Below the pieces are notes generated by a model. It was not told the origin of the DNA, made no database searches, and was given only the letters and a program-made list of their open reading frames with translations. A DNA stretch of 64,000 nt. It comes from Sphingomonas pokkalii. Its GTDB lineage: Bacteria; Pseudomonadota; Alphaproteobacteria; Sphingomonadales; Sphingomonadaceae. The stretch covers positions 3,329,565 through 3,393,564 of the forward strand of contig NZ_QENQ01000001.1 of NCBI RefSeq assembly GCF_003096275.1, read 5' to 3'. Made by a program: the position numbers and the translations under genes. Shown here in pieces: positions 41,856 through 51,240 of this stretch. The stretch's first letter is position 1, and every line of letters starts with the position of its first letter.

Positions 41856-43113
41856 CGGTTACCGGCTGTTCGTCGGGATCGCGCCCACCATAGAGGCGCT
41901 TGCGGAAGCGCGCGCGGCCCTGGCGGAGCTCGAGTTGCGATGGGCGGAGGAGCGCGCGGCGGTTGCCGCCGTGGCGCAGGCGCGGCTGGCCCTGCGCGAT
42001 TCGGCCGACGGTGCGGATGCGCTCGCGGCGGCGGAGGCGGCGCGTGGGGAGCGCGAGATGGTCCATGGCGAGGTGACCGCCGAGATGGTCGCGACGGTCG
42101 TCGGGGACTGGACCGGCATTCCGGTCGGGCGGATGGTCAAGGACGAGCTGTCCGCCGTGCTGGAGATGGAGGATCGGCTCAAGCGCCGCGTGATCGGGCA
42201 GGACCATGCGATGGCGGCGATCGCCCGACGGCTGCGCACCAACCGCGCCCGGCTGGACAATCCGGACAAGCCGGTGGGGGTGTTCCTGCTCTGCGGTCCT
42301 TCGGGTGTCGGCAAGACCGAGACCGCGCATGCGCTCGCCGAACTGCTGTACGCGGGCGACGACAGCCTGATCACGATCAACATGAGCGAATTCCAGGAAG
42401 CGCACACCGTCTCGACGCTCAAGGGCGCGCCCGCGGGCTATGTCGGCTATGGGCAGGGCGGGGTGCTGACCGAAGCGGTGCGCCGCCGCCCCTATTCGGT
42501 GGTGCTGCTCGACGAAGTCGAGAAGGCGCACCCGGACGTCCATGAGATGTTCTTCCAGGTGTTCGACAAGGGATATATGGAGGACGCCGAAGGGCGCTAT
42601 ATCGACTTTCGCAACACGCTGATCCTGCTCACCTCGAATGTCGGCACCGACCTCATCGCGACGTTGTGCGAGGACGAGGAAACCGCGCCGGCACCCGAGG
42701 CGCTGGCCAGCGCGCTACGCCCCGAACTGCTCGGGGTGTTTCCGCCCGCGCTGCTCGGACGGCTGAATGTGCTGCCCTATGTGCCGCTCTCGCAGACGAT
42801 GCTCCGGCGAATCGTCGAACTGCAGCTCGCCCGCATCGTCCGCAGGGTTGCGGAGAACCACAACGCCGCCCTGATCTGCGCGCCGGCGACGATCGATCTG
42901 ATCGTGTCGCGCTGCGAGGAAGTCGCCTCGGGTGGGCGCATGATCGACGCGATCCTCACCAACACGCTGCTCCCGGAGCTGTCGCTCGGGCTGATCGAGC
43001 GTCAGATCGCCGGCGATACCGTGATCGCCATCCATGTCGGTGTCGACGAGGCCGGCTTCACCTATCGGTTCGATGTCGAGGGCGCCGAAGCGCCCGCGCT
43101 CGCGGCCGAATGA
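41821..43113 (+). pseudogene. tssH: tssH (clpV) 3' half, type VI secretion ATPase remnant
   Basis: A 430-codon frame equal to the second half of TssH/ClpV, which is normally about 880 residues. Residues from about 25 match the middle-domain end and the second AAA+ module: Walker A GPSGVGKTETAH at about 159-170, the NMSEFQEAHTVSTLKGAPAG stretch typical of ClpV, Walker B VVLLDEVEKAH near 227-237, and the C-terminal subdomain (GGRMIDAILTNTLLPELS). The N-terminal sheath-binding domain and the first AAA+ module are missing. The frame opens inside the hydrolase gene with no real ClpV start. It cannot recycle a T6SS sheath. Confidence 0.85.
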
Positions 43114-43126
43114 GCGGGCAGGGGCT

Positions 43127-45460
43127 GTGACCGATCGCGAGCAATCCGGCGGCGACCGTACGGTCGTCGCCATCGAGGGCGGGGCCGGCGTGTCGATGCC
43201 GGGTAGGGGCTGGGCTGGCCGGGTATCGGCCAGCCTCGCGCCCGGGGACGTGCTGAACGGCATCTATCGCGTCAAGCGCTTCGTCGCGCGCGGCGGCATG
43301 GGCGAGGTGTTCGAAGGCATCAACGTCGAGAGCGACGAGCGCGTCGCGATCAAGGCGATCCGCAGCCACCTTGCGCAGGACATCAAGGTGATCGCGATGT
43401 TCCGCAAGGAAGCGCGGGTGCTCACGCAGATCGCCCACCCCGCGATCGTACAATATCGCGTGCTGGCGCGCGATCCGGTGCTCGAGCTCTACTACATCGT
43501 CACCGACTTCATCGACGGCGAGCCGCTGACCGCCCACCTCAACGGCACGCATCCCTCCGTCGGCGCCATCGTGACGCTCGCGCGGCGGCTCGCGGCGGGG
43601 CTGCAGGCGGCGCACGACCATGGTGCGATCCATCGCGACATGTCGCCGGACAACGTGCTGCTTCCGGACGGGCGGATCAAGCGCGCCAAGATCATCGACT
43701 TCGGTATCGCCAAAAGCCTCGATGTCACGGCCGAAACGGTGCTGGGGGACGGCTTCGCAGGCAAGATCGGCTATGTCGCGCCGGAGCAGTTCGGCGACTA
43801 TGACCGGCAGGTGGGCCCGTGGACCGATGTCTACAGCACCGCGTTGGTGCTGCTCGCCTATGCGCGGGGCAAGCCCCCCCCCATGGGCACCAGCCTGGCC
43901 GACGCTGTCGAACGTCGCCGCCAGCGGCCGGATTTCGATGGGCTTCCGCCGCTGCTCGAACCCCTGTTCCGCCAGATGCTTGCGCCTGATCCTGCGGAGC
44001 GGATTCGCTCGATGGCCGAGGTGCTGGCCTTCCTGGACGCGCTGGAGCTGCCGGAGGCGCCCCCTGCGATCGATCCGGACCCTCCAATTGCTCCCCCGCC
44101 GCCGCCTGTCGATGCGCTCCAGGCGGCGGGGCCGGAAACGATGTTCGTGCCCGCGCCCGATCCCGCCCCCCTCCGCACGCCAAGCCCGTCGCCGACGCCG
44201 CGCGCCTCCGGCCCGGCCAAGCGCCCCGCGACGACACCCCGAAAGCGGCGGAGCAAGGTGAAATGGGGGGTGGCGGCACTGCCGGTTGCCGGGTTCGCAT
44301 TGTGGCACGTCGTACCGCCTTCGCCGCCGCCGCCCGCACCCGCGCCGGTTCGTGCTGCGCCGGTGCCAAAGCCCGTCGCGGATGGCGGGCCGCAGGTGCA
44401 GGTCGAGCGGCTGCTTGCCGGGCTCGCAAAGGCGCCCTGCACCTGGGTCTCGGCAAGAGAAGGGGGCGGCGGCGCGCCGTTGATCCTCAGCGGTGCCGCG
44501 GGCGATCGCGCCTCCTTCGACCAGCGTGCCGGCGGGTTCGCGACCCAGGCCGGGCTCGCCGGCAGGCAGCTCGACTCGAGCAACGTGATGCCGCTGCCGC
44601 CCGGACGCTGTGCGCTCATCGACGCGCTGAAGCCGTTCGATACCCCGAGTGCGGGTGGCGATCGGCTGGGCATCTCAGCGAGCAGGGTCTCGCTTGGCGA
44701 GGCTCGGCCTGCATGCCCCGGCGGGGTCGGCGCGCAGCTCGACATCTGGGTCGAGGAACGCGATCCCGCGCGCGATTTCGCACTGCTTGCGCTCGATCCG
44801 TCCGGCAGCGTGCGTTCGCTCGTCGCGGGGCGTGACGCGTTTCGCACGCGCTCGCAAGAGAATGCGAAGGCCTATTATACCAACGGCAATGGCCGCTTCC
44901 ACGTCGCCGCCTGCTTCGCCTCTACCGGTACCGCTGGCGTGCTGCTCGTCGACCGCCGCGGGCCTCTCGACCTTGGTGGCAGCCGGGAAGCAGGCTTGCC
45001 CGAGCGCCTCGGTGCGCTTGCGGCGGCGCAGGGGTGGCGCGTCCGATCGGAATGGGTTGCCGTGGAGACGCCGCCGCCCGGCGGGCCAAGCACGCTGGCG
45101 TCGCCGAGCCCAAGCCCCGAACCAACGGCGAGCACCAAGCCGCAGCCGACGGCGACAATGGCCGGTACGGCGCCCGTGCCCCCTGCGGATTCACCCAAGG
45201 GTATCGCCGACCTGCGGGATCTCGAAAGGAGCCACCAGCGGCAGAATAGCGGCGTGGGCGCCTGTTACAGCTATCGCGGGGCCTGGACCTCGCTCGGCTA
45301 CACCAGCAAGTCTGCCTGCGTGCTTTCCGTGTTCCAGAACCGGTGCGACGTGAAGAACGGGCAATTCGACAAGACCGAACTGCGCCGCGCGGGCGGCTTC
45401 ATCGAGGAGCGGCGCGGGCGCAAGTGGCGCGTGATCCTCAGCGATCGCCGCTGCGGGTGA
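43127..45460 (+). CDS. PpkA-like serine/threonine kinase with periplasmic domain
   Basis: A 777-residue membrane kinase. The kinase domain (about 45-320) has a Gly loop (FVARGGMGEVFEG), Lys76 (VAIKAI), HRD at 169-171 with Asn176 (HRDMSPDNVLL), and DFG at 191-193, so it should be active. A proline-rich linker, a membrane segment (about 378-398) and a periplasmic region follow, ending in a Cys-containing domain (GACYSYRGAWTSLGY). In T6SS loci such kinases (PpkA) switch on secretion through Fha. Here it follows the tssH remnant by 13 bases, and no other T6SS gene is in the window. Start GTG 43127 follows GGCAGGGG. Confidence 0.82.
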   Translation: MTDREQSGGDRTVVAIEGGAGVSMPGRGWAGRVSASLAPGDVLNGIYRVKRFVARGGMGEVFEGINVESDERVAIKAIRSHLAQDIKVIAMFRKEARVLTQIAHPAIVQYRVLARDPVLELYYIVTDFIDGEPLTAHLNGTHPSVGAIVTLARRLAAGLQAAHDHGAIHRDMSPDNVLLPDGRIKRAKIIDFGIAKSLDVTAETVLGDGFAGKIGYVAPEQFGDYDRQVGPWTDVYSTALVLLAYARGKPPPMGTSLADAVERRRQRPDFDGLPPLLEPLFRQMLAPDPAERIRSMAEVLAFLDALELPEAPPAIDPDPPIAPPPPPVDALQAAGPETMFVPAPDPAPLRTPSPSPTPRASGPAKRPATTPRKRRSKVKWGVAALPVAGFALWHVVPPSPPPPAPAPVRAAPVPKPVADGGPQVQVERLLAGLAKAPCTWVSAREGGGGAPLILSGAAGDRASFDQRAGGFATQAGLAGRQLDSSNVMPLPPGRCALIDALKPFDTPSAGGDRLGISASRVSLGEARPACPGGVGAQLDIWVEERDPARDFALLALDPSGSVRSLVAGRDAFRTRSQENAKAYYTNGNGRFHVAACFASTGTAGVLLVDRRGPLDLGGSREAGLPERLGALAAAQGWRVRSEWVAVETPPPGGPSTLASPSPSPEPTASTKPQPTATMAGTAPVPPADSPKGIADLRDLERSHQRQNSGVGACYSYRGAWTSLGYTSKSACVLSVFQNRCDVKNGQFDKTELRRAGGFIEERRGRKWRVILSDRRCG

Positions 45461-45495
45461 ACTGCGTGGCATGAGCCTGTGCCCACGCCCTGCGA

Positions 45496-46851
45496 TCAGG
45501 CGAACCTTCTCCGCGTGGGAAGCATCGGTTGCAGCTTCCAATAGGTCAGGGATCGCCACAGCCATTCCAGCGGCCCGAAGTGGAAGAAATGCAGCCAGAC
45601 CAGGCTGAACGCAATGTTGAACGCCCACACCGACAGGACGACCAGCATCAGCTGATAGTGTTCAAGCGTCCCCGTCGGCAGGGTGGCCGTCCAGGTGAAG
45701 ATGCCGGTGCAGATGGCACTGGTGGCGATGTAGTTGGTCAGCGCCATCCTGCCGACTGCCGCCAAGGCGCGCTGGACGGGCAGCATCGTGCCATGCCGTA
45801 CCAGCAGGAGGATAACCGCTGCGTCGGCGAGTGAGGCTGCGATGGTCTGGAGCTCATAGGGTGCCATCATCGCCACCGTCGTCACGGCGCTGCTGAAGCC
45901 GTAGCGATGGGCATGGGCCAACCCGCCCAGAATGATCGGGAAGGCGAGGGCGTATCCCAGCACGGCGATCGCGACATAGCGTGCCGAAGACAGGCGGCCG
46001 GTCAGGAAACCGGTCTTGAACAGGCCCATCCCCGCGATGAGGAAGCCCAAGGTCTCCAGAATCCAGCCGGAGGTGAAGATCGCCGTCACGAAGCCCCGAT
46101 AGGCCGCCGCCGGGATGCTATCGAGGTAGGCGCGTGCCGCAGGGGTGGGCGCAGCCTTCATGCCAGCGATCTGGTCGCGCCTTTCCGCCTGCGCGCCGGC
46201 CAGGGCTTCGGCTTGGGCTTTGGCGGGGCGCTCGCCTTTCGCCATCGCGTCGTGCGCCGTTTCCTCCAGCTGCGCGACGGGCCAGGCGGTGGCGACGTCC
46301 ATCGCGGTCCAGACGCCGAAGGTGCCGCCGACGAGTGCCACCGCCAGGCCGATGCCGACGAGCCATTTGCCGGCGAGATGGCGTAACGGGTAGAGTGCCA
46401 GCAGCGCGACGGACGCATAGAAGAACAGAACGTCGCCGTTCCAGATCAGCGTGCCGTGCAGCGTGCCGAACAGCAGCAGCCACAGGTTGCGCCGATGAAA
46501 AATGTCCGCCGCGGTGCCGGCACCGTCGCGCTGTTCGATGCGGGTCAGCAGTACCAGCGCGCCTGCGCCGAACAGCATCGAGAAGAGGGCGCGCATCTTG
46601 CCCTCGAAGAACAGCCACTGCAGGACCATCACCGCTGCATTGAGAACGGGACGCTGTCCGGCGAACGCCACGACGCGCAGCGGCACGTTGAAGGCGACAG
46701 TCTGCGCGCCGGCGAAAGACTGGATGTTGATCACCAGGATCCCGAGCAGCGCCGCGCCGCGCAAGACGTCCAGCGATGGCACGCGCTCGGATCGGGACAC
46801 GGGGGCAACAGGAGGGGCGGCGACTGCCTTCCCATGGGATGTTGAAATCAT
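45496..46851 (-). CDS. DUF418-domain membrane protein
   Basis: A 451-residue membrane protein with about ten hydrophobic segments. The N-terminal SLDVLRGAALLGILVINIQSF and the C-terminal GRMALTNYIATSAICTGIF, then GPLEWLWRSLTYW, match the DUF418/YeiB family. It is distantly related to acyltransferase-3 proteins. Function unknown; no close gene partner. A charged loop near residues 200-250 (ERPAKAQAEALAGAQAERR) lies outside the membrane. It is convergent with the kinase gene, 35 bases apart. Confidence 0.9.
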   Translation of the reverse strand: MISTSHGKAVAAPPVAPVSRSERVPSLDVLRGAALLGILVINIQSFAGAQTVAFNVPLRVVAFAGQRPVLNAAVMVLQWLFFEGKMRALFSMLFGAGALVLLTRIEQRDGAGTAADIFHRRNLWLLLFGTLHGTLIWNGDVLFFYASVALLALYPLRHLAGKWLVGIGLAVALVGGTFGVWTAMDVATAWPVAQLEETAHDAMAKGERPAKAQAEALAGAQAERRDQIAGMKAAPTPAARAYLDSIPAAAYRGFVTAIFTSGWILETLGFLIAGMGLFKTGFLTGRLSSARYVAIAVLGYALAFPIILGGLAHAHRYGFSSAVTTVAMMAPYELQTIAASLADAAVILLLVRHGTMLPVQRALAAVGRMALTNYIATSAICTGIFTWTATLPTGTLEHYQLMLVVLSVWAFNIAFSLVWLHFFHFGPLEWLWRSLTYWKLQPMLPTRRRFA

Positions 46852-47282
46852 GCGAGGGCACTCTGCCTGTGGTCGTACCGCGTCGTGCGCGGGCCTTCGC
46901 TACATTCCCGCTTCAGACCGTCGCGATTTCATCGCGAATGCAACACGAGCGGCGGAGGCTCGGGATCCGGCCACGCGCCTCGAGTCCGCATTGCAAGTGT
47001 AGCCAAGCGTGGAGGTGCAGTAGTCTTGCCGTGGCAGCGATTGGCTAGCCGGATCAAATGCTCGATCGTGATCATCGTCCGTCATCCGGTGGGTGGCGTC
47101 TCGTCTGGGACGTTCTCCTCGAAGGTCTTGGTGCGTATCATCATGCGCACTATCCTTCGGCGCTGACGCCTGCATTCCTGCAGGATCCCACGGATCGGCG
47201 ACTTCAACCGAACCCCCATGGTGCGAGCACGGACAGGCAGTCGCCGTCCGCACGTCCGCGCAACCGACACTGGAGACCCAAT
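46852..47282. promoter_or_regulatory. Divergent DUF418/DoxX gap with an inverted repeat
   Basis: A 431-base gap without a supported gene. TCGCGAT (46921-46927) and ATCGCGA (46931-46937) form a perfect 7-base inverted repeat with a 3-base spacer, 70 bases upstream of the DUF418 start. It shares the TCGCGA core with the palindromes at 37732. The rest of the gap shows nothing. Confidence 0.35.
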
Positions 47283-47741
47283 GTGCAGCACCGCATCACG
47301 ATGCTCTTGCGCACGCCGATGATGGCGTGGCTCGCCCGGGGCCTGTTGACTTTGCCCTTCTGGTCCAGCGGCCTGTCCAAGCTCTTCCTGTTCGACAAGG
47401 GCGTGGCCGAAATGGCACGTGCCGGTCTCGAACCGGCGGCGGCCTTCAACATCGCGACGATCGCCTTGCAACTGGCGGGATCGGCCCTCATCATCGCGAA
47501 CCGCGCCGCGTGGCTGGGCGCGGGGGCGTTAGGCCTGTTCACCGGCCTGACCATCCTGCTGGTCCACCGCTTCTGGGCGATATCGGAAGAGCCGTTCCGG
47601 ACGATCGCACTGCATGTTTCGAGCGAGCATGTTGGGATGATCGGCGGCTTGCTCGCGGTCGCCATCCTATCTGCTCGCCGCGAGTCCGCAGCGGCCGCGC
47701 CGCGCGCGCATCCCGCCCAAGCAGGAGCGGCGCGGCGATAA
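47283..47741 (+). CDS. DoxX-family membrane protein
   Basis: A 152-residue protein with four membrane segments (LLTLPFWSSGLSKLF; FNIATIALQLAGSALIIA; GAGALGLFTGLTILLVHRFW; MIGGLLAVAILSA), the DoxX layout. Members are linked to redox stress or act as subunits of quinone-linked enzymes. The C-terminal tail is Ala- and Arg-rich. GTG 47283 follows GGAGA by 6 bases; ATG 47301 is an alternative. It stands alone. Confidence 0.85.
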   Translation: MQHRITMLLRTPMMAWLARGLLTLPFWSSGLSKLFLFDKGVAEMARAGLEPAAAFNIATIALQLAGSALIIANRAAWLGAGALGLFTGLTILLVHRFWAISEEPFRTIALHVSSEHVGMIGGLLAVAILSARRESAAAAPRAHPAQAGAARR

Positions 47742-47840
47742 CGTCGCAGGGTAGCTGCCGCCGCACAGAAAGACCCGATGCAGCATCCCGCCGACCGGTG
47801 CCGATAGCGCGGGGTCGACGGGTGCTCGCCGCGTCGGACC

Positions 47841-48620
47841 TCAGGCGGTGGGGATGGTGCCGCCGTCGATCACATGCTCGGTGCCGGTGATGCTGCCGGC
47901 ACGTTCCGAGACGAGAAAGGCGATCAGGCTCGCCACTTCCTCGGGGTGTGCGGGGCGGCCGATCGGGATGCCGCCAAGTGCCTGCATGATCAGCTGCTTG
48001 CCCGCCTCGACGCCGCCGCCATGCTCGGCACCGAGCCGTTCGGCGAGATGCACCGATGCCTCGGTCGCGATCCATCCGGGGGAGACGCGCACGATGCGGA
48101 CACCGCGCGGGGATACCTCCTTCGACAGGCTCTTGCTGTAGGTCGACAGCGCTGCCTTGGCGGCCGCATAGGCGGTGGTCGCATCGGGCAGCGGCAGGCG
48201 GTTCTGGATCGACGTCACATGGACGATCACGCCGCTGCCCCGCGCAACCATCTGCGGCAACAGCGCGCGATCGAGGCGGACCGCGGGCATCAGGTTCAGG
48301 TCGAGCTCGCGCTGCCACTGGCCGTCATCCAGCGCCGCGAAGCCCCCCGCAGGAGCCGAGGAGCCGCCGAGCATGTGGACGAGGATGTCGGGCGTGCCCA
48401 AACGGTGCTGCACGGCCGCGGCGAGGTCGGCACAGCCTTGCGCGGTGGTGAGATCGGCCGTGACAAAGTCCGCTTCGGCAATGTTCGCCGGGCGCGTGCG
48501 GGCGGTGGTCAGCACTTCCGCTCCCAGTTCGCGGAGGAGCCGGACGGTCGCCGCGCCAGCCCCGCGCGTGCCGGAGGTGACCAGGGCCTTCTTGCCCTCC
48601 AGGTTGAGGAACGCGCTCAT
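47841..48620 (-). CDS. Short-chain dehydrogenase/reductase
   Basis: A 259-residue classical SDR. The nucleotide-binding stretch is [18 protein letters not shown] (usually TGxxxGxG; here TSGTRGAG), the structural Asn-Ala-Gly site is replaced by HMLGGSS, and the catalytic Ser-Tyr-Lys appears as [11 protein letters not shown] with [10 protein letters not shown]. The C-terminal end [16 protein letters not shown] is typical. The Gly-rich motif hints at NADP. It is coupled to the NTF2-like gene by an ATGA overlap, the last gene of a three-gene unit. Confidence 0.93.
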   Translation of the reverse strand: MSAFLNLEGKKALVTSGTRGAGAATVRLLRELGAEVLTTARTRPANIAEADFVTADLTTAQGCADLAAAVQHRLGTPDILVHMLGGSSAPAGGFAALDDGQWQRELDLNLMPAVRLDRALLPQMVARGSGVIVHVTSIQNRLPLPDATTAYAAAKAALSTYSKSLSKEVSPRGVRIVRVSPGWIATEASVHLAERLGAEHGGGVEAGKQLIMQALGGIPIGRPAHPEEVASLIAFLVSERAGSITGTEHVIDGGTIPTA

Positions 48621-48946
48621 GGTTTGATCTCCAGCGCGGCGATCTTGCCCGCGCGCAGGGTGAAGAAATAACGCAGATCCAGCGGGCTGCCTGGGAAGTC
48701 GCCGGTCAGGCGGCTGGTGACGATCGTCTGGTCGGTGTCGCTGGTGGCGGCAAAGGGCGCGCTGACATAATTGTAGGCGGCGGAAGACTTTGCCTTCCAT
48801 GCGCGCACCGCGTCATGCCCCTGGTGCATCTTGCCTTCGTCCAGGACAGAAGCGTCTTCGGTGAAGCAGGCGAGGATGGCATCGATGTCGCCGGCTCTGT
48901 CGACACTGAAATATGCCGCGATGGCGGGCGGAAGCTGGAGGGTCAT
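48617..48946 (-). CDS. NTF2-like/SnoaL-fold protein
   Basis: A 109-residue NTF2-like protein ([59 protein letters not shown]). Such proteins are small hydrolases, isomerases or binding proteins. It ends in the SDR start (ATGA) and lies 40 bases downstream of the CutA-like gene, so all three are probably one operon. Confidence 0.88.
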   Translation of the reverse strand: MTLQLPPAIAAYFSVDRAGDIDAILACFTEDASVLDEGKMHQGHDAVRAWKAKSSAAYNYVSAPFAATSDTDQTIVTSRLTGDFPGSPLDLRYFFTLRAGKIAALEIKP

Positions 48947-48986
48947 GGCAGGTTCCTTTCTTTGAGGTGGGGTTCGAGGGCGCGGA

Positions 48987-49457
48987 TCAGCGACGGGTGC
49001 CTTCCGGGCCAATGGAGCTCTTGGTGCGCGTCGGGATCATTGCCTTGGGCACGAAGGTCAGCGCGGCGACGGCGTCGACCGCATCGGGAGACACTTCGGT
49101 CTCGCGTCCTTCGAAGGTGGCGTCGAGCAGGCGGCGGAGCGCGCGGTTCGGCTCCATCGACAGAAAGGAGATCATGCAGACCTCTTCCAGCGACGCCGCC
49201 TCGGCCACGTCGACCAGCGTTTCCTTCAGGTCCTCGCGGGTATAGGTGACGATGAACTTGTAATCCTGCTCGACGACAAGCAGCTTCTTCTCGCGAAGAT
49301 GCTCGGGAACGTCACTGTCCTTGAAGTTCCAGAGGAACTTGGCGGGGCCGCCGAGGATGGGGCCGCCGGATACAAGTTGCTTGGCCATGAGCGCATCGAG
49401 AATGCGTTGCGCCTGTATCGTCTGCTCGGCGCTGATGAACACCTGATAATATTGCAT
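48987..49457 (-). CDS. CutA-like protein with C-terminal extension
   Basis: A 156-residue protein. Residues 1-105 follow a CutA-like ferredoxin fold pattern: QVFISAEQTIQAQRILDALM (cf. strand, then helix), ILGGPAKFLWNFKD, a basic stretch KKLLVVEQDYKFIVTYTREDL, and SLEEVCMISFLSMEPN at the end. The usual metal-site cysteine of CutA is not clear. The last 50 residues have no match I know. ATG 49457 follows AGGAGGTGCGAC, a strong ribosome site. It is the first gene of the CutA-like/NTF2/SDR operon. The family call is moderately sure. Confidence 0.6.
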   Translation of the reverse strand: MQYYQVFISAEQTIQAQRILDALMAKQLVSGGPILGGPAKFLWNFKDSDVPEHLREKKLLVVEQDYKFIVTYTREDLKETLVDVAEAASLEEVCMISFLSMEPNRALRRLLDATFEGRETEVSPDAVDAVAALTFVPKAMIPTRTKSSIGPEGTRR

Positions 49458-49789
49458 GTCGCACCTCCTTCTTCAGGGCGGCGGCGCGCATTGGCGACCG
49501 CATCTTGAAGCCTGGAAATAAGCCCGACCCTGCGTTCGGATAAGCTGGATGATCCGGGATGTGCTGTGCCTGAAAGTGGGATAATCGTGCGCCGCGCGGA
49601 CGGCGCCACCGCGTTCGAATGCAAGCCGTTCGAGGCGCCGGCGGTCCGCGCTCGCATGGCCAGCGCCTCGGCCCTCCTGGCGAAGGCGAACGGATCTGGG
49701 CGAGATCCTGACGTGGTTCCGTGCGGGAACGCGTCTGGACCCGCAGGTGCCACCCGGGCGACAGACGCTGCCGCTCGGGGGCAGGTCGC
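49458..49789. other. 332-base gap, possibly decayed coding sequence
   Basis: No supported gene. Frames in both directions are partly open and have coding-like base composition, but no domain or ribosome site is visible. The promoter of the CutA-like operon should be at its left end, where DNA is locally AT-richer (about 49510-49590). Confidence 0.4.
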
Positions 49790-50251
49790 TCAGGCGGCGC
49801 GCGGCAGGTGGTTGTTCGGGGTCCGGTCGCCCGCAAGCCAGCGGGTCAGCGCATCGCGGGCGCTCTCCTTGGCGCCTTCGCCATGATGCTCCGGGTCGAC
49901 GCAAAGCTCGAGCGTCTGGCCATCGGGATCTTCGACATAGAGCGAGCGTGCATAGCCGTGATCGAATTCCATGGCCGGGATTCCTGCCGCCTGGAGGCGA
50001 TCCCGAAGGGCGACCTGCTGTTCGGGTGCGATCTTCAGTGCGAGATGGACGAAAAGCCCCTGCGGCTTGGCGGCATAGCGCGCCTGGAGCTCGGGATCGG
50101 CGAAGTGGAAGAAGGACAGCGCACTGCCATCGGCAAGGCCATAGGAGGCGAGGGCGAATACATGCTCCACCCCGCCCAGGACCTCGCGCTCGATCCAAAA
50201 GTCAGTCAGCGGAATGCCGAGAATATCTTTAGAAATGTCGCGTGCGTTCAT
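49790..50251 (-). CDS. VOC-family (glyoxalase-like) protein, shortened N-terminus
   Basis: About 153 residues. Its core looks like a VOC dioxygenase/glyoxalase domain (DILGIPLTDFWIEREVLGG, LSFFHFADPELQA, HLALKIAPEQQVALRDRLQ, YARSLYVEDPDGQTLELC with a final metal Glu). The first beta-alpha-beta unit with the usual starting metal His (HxxLxxxD) is missing: ATG 50251 begins MNARDISKDILG directly. Upstream frames are open to 50317 but do not supply it. So one metal ligand is absent and activity is doubtful. Confidence 0.7.
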   Translation of the reverse strand: MNARDISKDILGIPLTDFWIEREVLGGVEHVFALASYGLADGSALSFFHFADPELQARYAAKPQGLFVHLALKIAPEQQVALRDRLQAAGIPAMEFDHGYARSLYVEDPDGQTLELCVDPEHHGEGAKESARDALTRWLAGDRTPNNHLPRAA

Positions 50252-50391
50252 GGTCGGAGGAAACATGGGCGGCATGGTGCAGGCGTGCGGGCGGCAGTGT
50301 TGTCGTGCTATGGTCAAAAGTTGCCATAAGAAGTTACATTCATGTCAGATATTGGTCTGGATAATATTGTAAATTGGATGCTGTGGGCGCG

Positions 50392-51153
50392 TCAGAACAG
50401 GCGTTCGACCTGGGCATCCAGTCGGTAGCCGAAACCGCGCTCCGTCTTGATGAGCGCCTCGCCGCCCGGCACTGCGGCGAGCTTCTTGCGCAACCGCAGG
50501 ACCTGCACGTCGACACTCCGGTCGTAAATGTCGTCATGCGCGCGCGTGGCCCGCATCAGGTGCACCCGCGAAAGCGAGCGACCGGGTGCCTCCAGCAATG
50601 CGGCGAGCAGGCCATATTCCCCTTTGGTGAGATCGATTGCGCTGCCGTCGGGTGCCACGAGGGCGCGATCAGCATGCCGCATTTCCCAGCCCGAGAAGCG
50701 ATAGCCGCCGCGCAGCGGTGCACCGGCAATGCGTCCCAGGTCCTGCCGCCGCAGCACGGCACGGGCGCGCGCCACCAGTTCTGCCGGGTTCAGCGTGCCT
50801 GCGATGAAATCGTCGGCACCCAGTTCCAGCCCCACGATGACGGAAACGCTGTCCTGGCAGAGATCGTCATACAGGATCACGGGAACGTCGGAGCGACTAC
50901 GGATCTCCCGCAGCACATCGAGCGCATCGCGGCTTTGCAGACGCGCATTCAACACGATCAGGCTGAGCTGCCGGCTGTGCAACTGGTGTGCCACCTCGCG
51001 CGCACCTGCGCTGACGGAGATCCAGCGATGGTCACGCAGATAGGCGGTGATGCGATCGCGCGCGCGCTCGTCTTCATCGACGACGAGAATGCGGCCGAGG
51101 CTGAGGGGGAGGTTGGACGGTTCGGCAAATTCACCCATCGGAAAGCGGTACAT
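50392..51153 (-). CDS. OmpR-type regulator with degenerate receiver (paralogue 2)
   Basis: A 253-residue paralogue of the regulator at 40130. The winged-helix domain is intact (LTKGEYGLLAALLEAPGRSL; YDRSVDVQVLRLRKKL; GFGYRLDAQVERLF), and the receiver fold is kept with an acidic pair (VVDEDER). As in its paralogue, the phospho-Asp is Asn69 (LIVLNARLQSRDA), the Thr is Tyr95 (PVILYDD) and the Lys is Gly119 (FIAGTLN). ATG 51153 follows GGAG by 8 bases. It lies 87 bases downstream of the GMC oxidoreductase gene on the same strand, so may be co-transcribed with it. Confidence 0.88.
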   Translation of the reverse strand: MYRFPMGEFAEPSNLPLSLGRILVVDEDERARDRITAYLRDHRWISVSAGAREVAHQLHSRQLSLIVLNARLQSRDALDVLREIRSRSDVPVILYDDLCQDSVSVIVGLELGADDFIAGTLNPAELVARARAVLRRQDLGRIAGAPLRGGYRFSGWEMRHADRALVAPDGSAIDLTKGEYGLLAALLEAPGRSLSRVHLMRATRAHDDIYDRSVDVQVLRLRKKLAAVPGGEALIKTERGFGYRLDAQVERLF

Positions 51154-51240
51154 TGCGTCAACTCCGTGGGGCGCGACGGCGCCGGTATCAGGAGCAGGGG
51201 ATGCGCCCGCACGGGGCGGGCGCACGGTTGGTGGCGGGCG

